This document shows positions 19,877 to 27,471 of a DNA stretch of 51,878 bases, one piece after another; position 1 is the stretch's first letter; each line of letters opens with the position of its first letter. The DNA is taken from NCBI GenBank assembly GCA_030695565.1, contig JAUYRZ010000001.1, positions 1 through 51,878 on the forward strand. The letters run 5' to 3'. Under the pieces are notes generated by a model. The model was given only the letters and a program-made list of their open reading frames with translations. It did not search any database and was not told the DNA's origin. The DNA comes from Archangium sp. (lineage in GTDB: Bacteria > Myxococcota > Myxococcia > Myxococcales > Myxococcaceae). The translations under genes and the position numbers were made by a program.

Positions 19877-20554
19877 ATGAAGGGTCTCATCGGCAAGAAG
19901 GCCGGAATGACGCAGATCTTCAACGCAGACGGCAACGCCGTTCCCGTGACCGTGGTCGACGTCACGTCCGTTGAAGTGGTCGGCAAGCGCACCATGGAGA
20001 AGGACCAGTACACCGCCGTCGTCCTCGGGATGACGGACGCCAAGGAGAAGCACCTCACCAAGGCGCAGGTCGGTTCCTTCAAGAAGGCCGGCGCGAACCT
20101 CAAGCGCATCGTGCGCGAGTTCCGCGTCGACGCGTCCGAGTTGGACGGCTTCAAGATCGGCGAGCAGGTCAAGGTCGACGCCTTCTTCAAGATGGGCGAG
20201 CTGGTCGACGCGACCGGCATCACCAAGGGCCGTGGCTTCCAGGGCGTCATGAAGCGCTGGGACTTCCGCGGCTTCGGTCAGACCCACGGTACCCACGAAT
20301 ACCGCCGCCACCCCGGCGCGATCGGTCAGCGCAAGACGCCGGGCCGCGTGTACCCGAACAAGAAGCTCCCGGGTCACTACGGCGTGGAGCAGGTCACCAC
20401 CCAGAACCTCGAAGTGGTCGGTCTGCACCCTGAGAAGAACCTCATCCTGATCAAGGGTGGCATCGCCGGCTCGAACGACGGGCTCGTCGTGATCAAGCCC
20501 TCCGTGAAGACCGCCCTGCGCGCGGCGCACAAGGCGCAGAACACCCGGAAGTAA
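19877..20554 (+). CDS. rplC: Ribosomal protein L3, outside the S10 operon
   Basis: 225 residues starting MKGLIGKKAGMTQIFNADGN, the standard L3 opening; an in-frame ATG at 19853 is less likely. Core signatures are present: ITKGRGFQGVMKRWDFRGFG, THGTHEYRRHPGAIGQRKTP and VTTQNLEVV. The Gln in AIGQ corresponds to the residue methylated by PrmB in E. coli. L3 binds 23S rRNA early in 50S assembly and reaches towards the peptidyl-transferase centre. Normally rplC sits in the S10 operon between rpsJ and rplD. Here it stands alone between a lipoprotein and a Cys-rich lipoprotein, so it is either a second copy or a relocated gene. Confidence 0.95.
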   Translation: MKGLIGKKAGMTQIFNADGNAVPVTVVDVTSVEVVGKRTMEKDQYTAVVLGMTDAKEKHLTKAQVGSFKKAGANLKRIVREFRVDASELDGFKIGEQVKVDAFFKMGELVDATGITKGRGFQGVMKRWDFRGFGQTHGTHEYRRHPGAIGQRKTPGRVYPNKKLPGHYGVEQVTTQNLEVVGLHPEKNLILIKGGIAGSNDGLVVIKPSVKTALRAAHKAQNTRK

Positions 20555-20597
20555 TCGCAGTACCGCTGTCGATTCACGCTTTCGGGGAGGCCCTGCG

Positions 20598-22403
20598 ATG
20601 TGGAGTGTGCGCTCGGTATGGCCGGTGGGGTTGCTGTCGGCAGCGTTGGCGCTGTCGGCCTGCGGCCCTTCCGGACCCAGGCCCATTCAACTGGGGCTTC
20701 CCTGCATTCCGGGCGATTCGGGCTCGGTCTGCGCATCGGGCCTGTGTCTGGCGCTCGATAACCAGTCGGGCTTCTGCACCGACGCCTGCACGGCCGATGA
20801 TCAATGCCCGGCAGAGTTCCTCTGCCAGGCCGCGGGCCGCTACGGCCGCATCTGCCGCCCGCTCTCGGGCTGCAAGACCGAAGTCGACTGCCCCTCAGGT
20901 CACGTCTGCAATGCAGACACGGGCAACTGCTACATCGCCGTGAGCCGTTCGCTCTGCGGCCCCTGCCAGGACGGCAACCAGTGCCCCGCGGGGGGCGCGT
21001 GTTTCTCGGCCATCGGCTCGGGCGAGCAGTTCTGCACCACGGCCTGCGGCGCCGGCGACAGCTGCCCCACGGGGTACAGCTGCCGCGAGCTGCCCGTCGG
21101 TGTCGAAGGGGCGCTGCTCAAGCAGTGCGCGCCCGACACTGAATCCTGCAACAACGGCCGGAGCATCTGCTCCGCTTGCCAGGGCGACGACGAGTGCGGC
21201 GGTCCCTTCGACCTGTGCGTGCGCAACGTGGTCTCCGGCGTCACGTTCTGTGGGCGCGACTGCAACCCCGCGAAGAACATCTGCCCGACCCTCGGCTGCG
21301 ATCCGGTGAAGCTCGGCTCTGCTGAGAACCCGGACTGCCCGGGCGGCTTCTCCTGCACCAACATCGGCCAGAGCGACGACCCGTCGGTGGTGGGCCCATT
21401 CCAGTGCGTGCCCAACAGCAACACCTGCGAGGGCTACTGCGACTCGACCGACACCATCGGTCAGTTGAGCCAGTGTGGCCTGGGAAAGGTCTGCTCGAAC
21501 AACGTGTGCACCGGCGCTGCCGACGGCCGCATGTGTTCGCCCTGCGCGGACAACGACGACTGCCGCCGCGGTGGGTTCTCGGAGAACCGCTGCATCGTGA
21601 ACAACTGCACCGACTGCCCCTTCGCGGGCGAGGCGTTCTGCTCCACCCCGTGCGCCGATGACGCGGCTTGCGTTCGCAGCTTCGGTGCGGGCTTCGTGTG
21701 CAAGCCGGTCGACGATCCCAGCTCGCCTCCGCGCTCCTATTGCATGCCGCAGCGCGGCTCGTGCAAGGGCGGCCTGGGCCGGCTCGGCGAGAACTGCTCG
21801 GTGGCCGGCCCGCAAGATTGCGTGACCGGCGTGTGCCTCGAGGCGGGCTTGAACGACTTCTGCTCCGGGCCGTGCACCACCGACGCGCAGTGCGGCGACA
21901 CGCGCTTCCGCTGCTGTGAGACCTCAGCGGCCACCGGCGGCTACGACTGCAGCGAGCCCCACCGCACCGCCACCGGCCCGTTGAGCGGTTCGGGCGTCTG
22001 CGCGCCCATTGGCGGCCTGTTCGGCGACGACTGCTCGCCCGGCCGCGCGCCGTGCCAGAGCGGCACTTGCCTCGACCTGGGCACCGCGCGCCTCTGTTCG
22101 GTCACCTGCGGCAGCGGCTCGTGCCCCGATGGGTTCGCTTGCCGCCAGGCCGTCGGCCCCGACGGCACCACGCAGGTCCCCGTGTGCTTCCCCAACGGCG
22201 GCGGCAAACCCGGCGCTGATTGCGGCTTCGGGCCCGCTGCCTGCGAGAGCGGCCTGTGCATTCGCAAAGACTCCGGCCCCGTCTGCACCATGGGCTGCGC
22301 CGCTGATGCCGATTGCCCCGACGACTGGATCTGCGACCTGCTGCGCACCGTCACAGATACTTCGGTGCAGGCCTGTCTGCCTCCGGCCCTTCAGGATGGG
22401 TGA
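20598..22403 (+). CDS. Cys-rich surface lipoprotein, candidate gliding-motility lipoprotein
   Basis: 601 residues, ATG at 20598 with GGGGAGG 7-8 bases upstream. MWSVRSVWPVGLLSAALALSAC gives lipobox L-S-A-C. The rest is dominated by dozens of cysteines in repeats of the type C-x(4-6)-C-x(3-5)-C, e.g. CTADDQCPAEFLCQ, CPAGGACFS and CATDADCPDD-like units, probably disulfide-bonded on the cell surface. I cannot name the fold with certainty. It lies 72 bases before the CglB-like gene. By position it could correspond to a Cgl lipoprotein such as CglC/GltK, which in M. xanthus precedes gltB-gltA-gltC. That is positional inference only, not recognised sequence. Confidence 0.75.
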   Translation: MWSVRSVWPVGLLSAALALSACGPSGPRPIQLGLPCIPGDSGSVCASGLCLALDNQSGFCTDACTADDQCPAEFLCQAAGRYGRICRPLSGCKTEVDCPSGHVCNADTGNCYIAVSRSLCGPCQDGNQCPAGGACFSAIGSGEQFCTTACGAGDSCPTGYSCRELPVGVEGALLKQCAPDTESCNNGRSICSACQGDDECGGPFDLCVRNVVSGVTFCGRDCNPAKNICPTLGCDPVKLGSAENPDCPGGFSCTNIGQSDDPSVVGPFQCVPNSNTCEGYCDSTDTIGQLSQCGLGKVCSNNVCTGAADGRMCSPCADNDDCRRGGFSENRCIVNNCTDCPFAGEAFCSTPCADDAACVRSFGAGFVCKPVDDPSSPPRSYCMPQRGSCKGGLGRLGENCSVAGPQDCVTGVCLEAGLNDFCSGPCTTDAQCGDTRFRCCETSAATGGYDCSEPHRTATGPLSGSGVCAPIGGLFGDDCSPGRAPCQSGTCLDLGTARLCSVTCGSGSCPDGFACRQAVGPDGTTQVPVCFPNGGGKPGADCGFGPAACESGLCIRKDSGPVCTMGCAADADCPDDWICDLLRTVTDTSVQACLPPALQDG

Positions 22404-22475
22404 ACCCTTTCTCGAAAAGCCCTGTACCTCCGTGTACTTCCCCGTGTTAAGCCGCCGCCCCCTCTGAGTCGCTCC

Positions 22476-23921
22476 ATGCTCGTTCTCCGTGTGCTCATTC
22501 TGGTGTCGCTCGCACTGGCTGCCGCCGGCTGTGATGATCGCACGCGCACGAGGAAGATCGTCGAGCCGTTCGCGGTGGTTCCCGGCACGCCCACTGTCGA
22601 CGACGCGACGCCCGCGGTGAAGGTCGATCCCACGATGGCCACCGACGCGTTCGGGGTCAACGTGCCCAAACAGTGCGACGCGTACACGCAGTTGCCGGTG
22701 CGCAAGGTCGACATCCTCTGGGTGGTCGACTCGTCGGGCTCGATGGCCCCCAAGCAGGCGCGTCTCGCGTCGAACTTCCAGGGCTTCATCAACCAGCTCG
22801 TCACCGCCAACCCGCCCATCGACTTCCACATCGCCGTCACCAGCACCGACACCGACGACGCGGCCGCCCGCGGCAAGCTGCGCCCCTGGACGTTGGGCGC
22901 CACCAGCGAGAACTACATCAGCTGCACGCCGATGATGGGCGGCGGGGTGACCTGCAACACCGGCCCGAACCTCACCACCGCGGTGCAGGCCTTCGGTCAG
23001 ATGTCGGCCGTGGGCATCAACGGCAGCGCGGCCGAGCGCGGGCTCTACGCGGCGTACCTCGCGCTCACCGAGCCCACCAACATCACCACGCCCGTCTTCG
23101 ATCGCTTCATTCGTCAAGACGCGGCGCTGTACGTGGTGGTGGTGTCAGACGAAGACGACGCGTCGTGCACGCCGATGACCCGCCAGACCACCTGCACCGC
23201 CGACCCCGGCTGCCGCTGCGCGCCCGATAACTCGCTCGCGGGCGCGGGCACCTGGGGGAGCACCGCGTACTTCACGCGCTTCCTCGAGACCTACAAGGGC
23301 TACGGCAACGCCGAGTCGGTGGCGCTCGCGGCGATCGTCTCCACGGCCGCCGACGAACAGGCCGTGCCTTCGCAGTTCGGTGACCCCACGCCGCACGTCG
23401 GTTGCTGCCGGGCCCTGGGCGCCGGCGCGTGCCCCGATGGCGGCGTCAACGACGGCGGCTTCGAAATCGCGTACACCGGCAGCCGCTACGAGAAGGTCGC
23501 GACCGAGACGGGTGGGGTGACGGTGTCGATTTGCCAACAAGACTTCTCGGGCGCGCTCTCCTCGCTGGGCTACGCCGCGTCTGGTCTGCGCCGTGACTTC
23601 CGCCTCAGCCGGGGGCCCGACCTGCGCCCCGATGGCGGCGTGGCGACCGGCTTGACCTCGTACGTGAGCCCCGCCTCCGCGGCCAACTGCATGGTCGATG
23701 GCAACTGCCCGGTGACGACGCCGGCCTGCCGCAACGGGCGCTGCGCGCGGCGCGTCGACGTCTCCACGGCGATGGTGAGCAACGGCGCTTCGTACCTGAA
23801 GTGCGAAGGCGCGGGGCTTCGCAACATCGTTCGTTTCGAGGGCACCTCGGTGCCCGAGCCGCTCAGCACCGTCGAGGTTTGCTACGACGTGCTGCCCACG
23901 TTCCAGAACAGCTGTCCGTAG
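22476..23921 (+). CDS. cglB: von Willebrand A-domain lipoprotein, CglB-like gliding adhesin
   Basis: 481 residues. Lipoprotein signal MLVLRVLILVSLALAAAGC (Cys19). A vWA domain follows from about residue 76: KVDILWVVDSSGSM contains the metal-ion MIDAS motif DxSxS (D85, S87, S89), and VVVVSDEDDASC supplies a later acidic position. Many cysteines suggest disulfides. In M. xanthus CglB is an outer-membrane vWA lipoprotein that acts as the adhesin of the Agl-Glt gliding focal adhesions. The call rests on domain, lipid anchor, Cys-richness and its place 9 bases before the gltB-like gene. Other vWA lipoproteins exist in myxobacteria, so the symbol is provisional. Confidence 0.6.
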   Translation: MLVLRVLILVSLALAAAGCDDRTRTRKIVEPFAVVPGTPTVDDATPAVKVDPTMATDAFGVNVPKQCDAYTQLPVRKVDILWVVDSSGSMAPKQARLASNFQGFINQLVTANPPIDFHIAVTSTDTDDAAARGKLRPWTLGATSENYISCTPMMGGGVTCNTGPNLTTAVQAFGQMSAVGINGSAAERGLYAAYLALTEPTNITTPVFDRFIRQDAALYVVVVSDEDDASCTPMTRQTTCTADPGCRCAPDNSLAGAGTWGSTAYFTRFLETYKGYGNAESVALAAIVSTAADEQAVPSQFGDPTPHVGCCRALGAGACPDGGVNDGGFEIAYTGSRYEKVATETGGVTVSICQQDFSGALSSLGYAASGLRRDFRLSRGPDLRPDGGVATGLTSYVSPASAANCMVDGNCPVTTPACRNGRCARRVDVSTAMVSNGASYLKCEGAGLRNIVRFEGTSVPEPLSTVEVCYDVLPTFQNSCP

Positions 23922-23930
23922 ATGAGGTGA

Positions 23931-24701
23931 ATGAGCTCCATGACTCGTACGACACTCAACCTGATGAGCTGCCTGGTGCTGATGACGGCCCAAGCGGCGT
24001 TCGCCGAAGATGAAACCGAAGAGCTCGTGGAGAAGGTCGCGGTGCGGAACCGCCTCTTCTCGGTCGAGGGACGTTGGGAGCTCGGCGGCAACGTCGGCTT
24101 CTCGCTCCTGAGCCGGCTCACCGACCACTACAACTTCAACGTCTCGGTCGCCTTCAACCCGAAGGACTGGCTGGGGCTCGAGCTGCGCGGCGGGTACGCG
24201 CTGTCGCGCCACACGTCGCTGGCCGATCAGATCCAGACCGACTTCTTCGCCAACAACACCATCAGCCGCGCCAATGACGCGGCCGATCTGTGGGAGCTCA
24301 CCGCCCACGGTGTGTTCGGCATCCGGTTCCAGCCCATCTACGGGAAGATCAACCTGATGTCGGAGCTGCCGATTCACTTCCAGTTCTACGTCTGGGCCGG
24401 TGGTGGCGTGGGCGCGCTCAAGCGCGAGTCGATGGTGCTCTGCGCCGAACGGGTCAGCGCGCGTGAGTGCGGCCAGTTCCTCACCGAGAACAAGGTCAGC
24501 CCGCTCGTCTCGGTCGCCCTGGGTTTCCGCTTCTTCATCATGCAGCAGCACTCCGTGAAGATCGAAGTGCGTGACTGGAGCTACCTCGACTCGTTCCAGA
24601 TCAACGTCGACCGGGCCACGGGCACGGGCGGCATGGATAGCCCCAACGCGGGCATCACCAACCTCGTCCAGTTCGACCTGGGCTACGCGTTCATCTTCTA
24701 A
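23931..24701 (+). CDS. gltB: Outer-membrane beta-barrel protein, GltB-like
   Basis: 256 residues, ATG at 23931 with GAGG upstream. A signal peptide ends near AQAAFAED. The remainder alternates hydrophobic and polar residues, with amphipathic strands such as RWELGGNVGFSLLSRL, NFNVSVAFNPKDWLGLELR and FYVWAGGGVGALKRES. It ends LVQFDLGYAFIF, a typical C-terminal aromatic beta-signal. Myxobacterial gliding needs two such barrels, GltA and GltB, which dock the trans-envelope complex in the outer membrane. The symbol follows the gene order gltB-gltA-gltC recalled from M. xanthus; gltA and gltB could be exchanged. Confidence 0.65.
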   Translation: MSSMTRTTLNLMSCLVLMTAQAAFAEDETEELVEKVAVRNRLFSVEGRWELGGNVGFSLLSRLTDHYNFNVSVAFNPKDWLGLELRGGYALSRHTSLADQIQTDFFANNTISRANDAADLWELTAHGVFGIRFQPIYGKINLMSELPIHFQFYVWAGGGVGALKRESMVLCAERVSARECGQFLTENKVSPLVSVALGFRFFIMQQHSVKIEVRDWSYLDSFQINVDRATGTGGMDSPNAGITNLVQFDLGYAFIF

Positions 24702-24714
24702 GGGACGATCTTCG

Positions 24715-25806
24715 ATGACCTCCTTCCGTCATGTTCTGTTGTTCGCAGCCTTCGTCACGGCGTTCGCCGTGCAGGCGGCTGCTCCCATCGATGCCCCGTT
24801 GATCGTCGTCGCCCAGGCCACGCCTGATGATGACGAGGATGATCCGGCTCCGGCCGCGACGCCGGCGCCCACCACCACGCCGAAGAGTGACACGCCCACC
24901 GCGCCGCCGCCCCCCGGTACGCCCGCGCCGGCGCCCGCTGCTGCTGTCGCGGCAGACCCCGAGGCGCAGCGCCTGGTGTCGGGCGCGCCGCTCTACAACC
25001 CCAACGTCGCCGTGCACATCGTCGAGCAGAAGGCGTACTCCGACTCGAAGAAGAGCGAGATCGTGCTCTACCCGGTGGCGATGCAGGTGAACGGCAAGTT
25101 CACCCAGCACTTCGGCACGATGGGCTCGTTCGTGTACCACCTGCAGGAGAACTTCGGCCTCCAGATCTCCGGCGGCTACAACTGGTACAACGTCGAGTCG
25201 GCGTTCAACGGTGAGCTGGTCGAGAAGTTCCGCGTCGAGGCCCAGGCCGCGACCTCGCTCTTGTGGACGTGGGGCGTGATGGGCGGCGTTGAAGTCAGCC
25301 CGCTCTACGGCAAGTTCACCTTGTTCGAAGGCACCCTGGCGCACTTCAGCTTCGTGCTGAACGGCGGCGTGGGCGCCGGTGGCACGCGCCACCAGCTCAA
25401 GCCCGAGACGGTGAAGACCGACGGCACCATCAGCCAGGCCACCTACGGCGACACGGGGGCCCGGTTCATGGGTTCGCTGGGCGCCGGCTTCCGCCTGCAG
25501 CTGGGTGAACGGTTCGCGATGCGCCTCGAAGTGCGCGACGTCGTCTACACGGCGCGCATGGAGCGGGTGAACGGCTGCAACGTCGACGACCTCCGCGCCC
25601 TCGACGGCAAGATTCGCATGGGCCAGGACCCCGGTACCGCCGTGGTGGGCGCCAGCTGTGACGTCGACACGTTCACCGGCACCATCGAAGGCACCGACAT
25701 CAAGCGCAGCAACGACGTCCCGCTCGCGCTGAACCTCGTTCGCATCCCCAGCTCCGACGTGCTCAACAACATCGGGCTGTATCTCGGGATCTCGTTCCTC
25801 TTCTAA
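24715..25806 (+). CDS. gltA: Outer-membrane beta-barrel protein, GltA-like
   Basis: 363 residues. Signal peptide (about 1-22), then an Asp/Pro/Ala/Thr-rich disordered linker (about 38-85), then a beta-barrel region of about 270 residues similar in style to the preceding protein: QISGGYNWYNVESAFNGELV, GVEVSPLYGKFTLFE, GAGFRLQLGERFAMRLEVRD. It ends NIGLYLGISFLF. The shared motif (xPLYGKF/PIYGKI, FxxRLEVRDxxY) suggests that the two barrels are paralogues. It lies 13 bases after the first barrel gene and 9 before gltC, so it is part of the same operon. The symbol is by order and provisional. Confidence 0.65.
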   Translation: MTSFRHVLLFAAFVTAFAVQAAAPIDAPLIVVAQATPDDDEDDPAPAATPAPTTTPKSDTPTAPPPPGTPAPAPAAAVAADPEAQRLVSGAPLYNPNVAVHIVEQKAYSDSKKSEIVLYPVAMQVNGKFTQHFGTMGSFVYHLQENFGLQISGGYNWYNVESAFNGELVEKFRVEAQAATSLLWTWGVMGGVEVSPLYGKFTLFEGTLAHFSFVLNGGVGAGGTRHQLKPETVKTDGTISQATYGDTGARFMGSLGAGFRLQLGERFAMRLEVRDVVYTARMERVNGCNVDDLRALDGKIRMGQDPGTAVVGASCDVDTFTGTIEGTDIKRSNDVPLALNLVRIPSSDVLNNIGLYLGISFLF

Positions 25807-25815
25807 GGGCACACC

Positions 25816-27351
25816 ATGAAGCGCACGCTCTTTATTGCCATCACGCTCGCCGCCGGTCTGGCCTCGGCGCAGGATCTCGCCGTCTACAACAAGGCGCTGT
25901 CGGCCTATAACGGCAACCAGTTCGAAGACTCGGCCCGGCTGTTCTTCGAAGTGACGAACAGCACCACCGACAACGATCTGCGGCTCAAGGCGGAGTACTA
26001 CCTCGCCTCGAGCTTCCAGCGTTCGAACCTGCCGTTCACCGCGTTCATCTACTTCACGCCCATCGTGAAGGCGGGGCCGCAGCACCCGTACCACCTGAAG
26101 TCGGTCGAGGCGCTCATCTCGCTGCAGGAGGTCTTGAACGACGACTTCCTCATCCCCTCGATCATGAACAACCTCTACGACCGCTACGCCGATGCCTGGG
26201 CGACGCTGCCGCTCGAGGTGCTCGCGCGCATCAACTACCAGATCGGCCGCATCGCGCACCGCCGCGGCAAGCTCGACGAGGCCAAGCAGTTCCTCGAGGC
26301 CGTGCCGGACACCAGCCAGGTCTACGCCAAGGCCCAGTACCTGATGGGCATCACGCTTGCCGACCCGCGCTACCCGGCCGCCGACGAGGCGACCCGCAGC
26401 AAGAACCTCGAGGCCGCCATCTCGACCTTCGAGGCGGTGCTCAAGGTGCGCACCCGTCAGCTCGACTTCGAAGAGACCAAGCAGCTCTCGTATCTGGCGC
26501 TGGGCCGCACGCTGTACAACCAGGGCCAGTACCAGAAGTCGACCGAGTGGTACGAGCGGGTGCCGCGGTTCTCGAAGTACTGGGATCAGTCGTTGTTCGA
26601 GAACGGCTTCGCCCGGTTCCAGAACGATGACTTCGGCGGGGCGCTCGGCTCACTGCAGGGCCTGTACGCGCCGCAGTTCGCTGGCGCCTTCCAGCCCGAG
26701 TCGTGGATCCTCACCTCGACGACCTATTATTTCTCGTGCCTGTACGACGAGTCGAAGTCGTCGTTGGTCGAGTACGAGCGCATCTACCTGCCGATGTCGG
26801 AGAAGCTCAAGCCGCTGGTCGACTCGGCCGAGCCGCGGGAGCTGTCGGCGTACTTCAAGATGGTCAACGTGACCGAGAACCCTGAGCTGCCCCGCGCGGT
26901 GCTCAACTGGGTGCGCACCAACGAGCGCATGCTGGGCCTCTTCGGCATGCTCAAGGCGATCGAGACCGAGCGTACGGCCATCGAAGGCAACCAGGCCTGG
27001 CGCGCTGCCAAGATGAGCGCCGAGCTCGTCACGTACCTCGACCAGAACAAGGACACCCTCGAGAAGACGGCCGGGCAGATCGCCAAGGCGCGCCTCACCG
27101 AGGCGTACCGCACCATCAAGGGCTTCGGCGATCAGGCCGAGATCATTCGGTTCGAGATCGCGAAGGCCGAGAAGGAGTTCGCCGAGACCGGCGCAGACGG
27201 GCAGGCCCTCCTTGGCAAGCAGACCCTGTATCGGCCCAAGATGCCGGCTGAGAACTGGAACTACTGGAAGTTCGAGGGCGAGTTCTGGCGCGACGAGATC
27301 GGGTACTACCAGTACACGCTCAAGCGCGGCTGTCCGGCACCGACGAACTGA
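25816..27351 (+). CDS. gltC: Periplasmic TPR protein, GltC-like
   Basis: 511 residues. Signal peptide MKRTLFIAITLAAGLASA. The body is helical with TPR-like repeats, e.g. AVYNKALSAYNGNQFEDSAR, GRIAHRRGKLDEAKQFLEAV, ALGRTLYNQGQYQKSTEWYE and FENGFARFQNDDFGGALGSL. It ends in a Trp/Tyr-rich segment (NWNYWKFEGEFWRDEIGYYQ). In M. xanthus GltC is a soluble periplasmic TPR protein encoded with the GltA/B barrels and needed for their stability. Position and architecture agree. An intrinsic terminator 34 bases downstream ends this unit. Confidence 0.75.
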   Translation: MKRTLFIAITLAAGLASAQDLAVYNKALSAYNGNQFEDSARLFFEVTNSTTDNDLRLKAEYYLASSFQRSNLPFTAFIYFTPIVKAGPQHPYHLKSVEALISLQEVLNDDFLIPSIMNNLYDRYADAWATLPLEVLARINYQIGRIAHRRGKLDEAKQFLEAVPDTSQVYAKAQYLMGITLADPRYPAADEATRSKNLEAAISTFEAVLKVRTRQLDFEETKQLSYLALGRTLYNQGQYQKSTEWYERVPRFSKYWDQSLFENGFARFQNDDFGGALGSLQGLYAPQFAGAFQPESWILTSTTYYFSCLYDESKSSLVEYERIYLPMSEKLKPLVDSAEPRELSAYFKMVNVTENPELPRAVLNWVRTNERMLGLFGMLKAIETERTAIEGNQAWRAAKMSAELVTYLDQNKDTLEKTAGQIAKARLTEAYRTIKGFGDQAEIIRFEIAKAEKEFAETGADGQALLGKQTLYRPKMPAENWNYWKFEGEFWRDEIGYYQYTLKRGCPAPTN

Positions 27352-27384
27352 CGCTGGATCGCGGTCACATTCTCAGGAGTTGAG

Positions 27385-27417
27385 AGGGCACCCACCGTTT
27401 TTGGGGTGCCCTTTTCT
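27385..27417 (+). terminator. Intrinsic terminator after gltC
   Basis: Stem GGGCACCC (27386-27393) with GGGTGCCC (27404-27411), followed by TTTTCTT. It separates the barrel/gltC unit from gltD. A TAGGTT at 27436-27441 directly downstream is a possible -10 for gltD. Confidence 0.85.
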
Positions 27418-27471
27418 TCGGTCGGAGCCTTGTTGTAGGTTCCGCGCGTTTTTCGCCCCACAGGAGCACAG

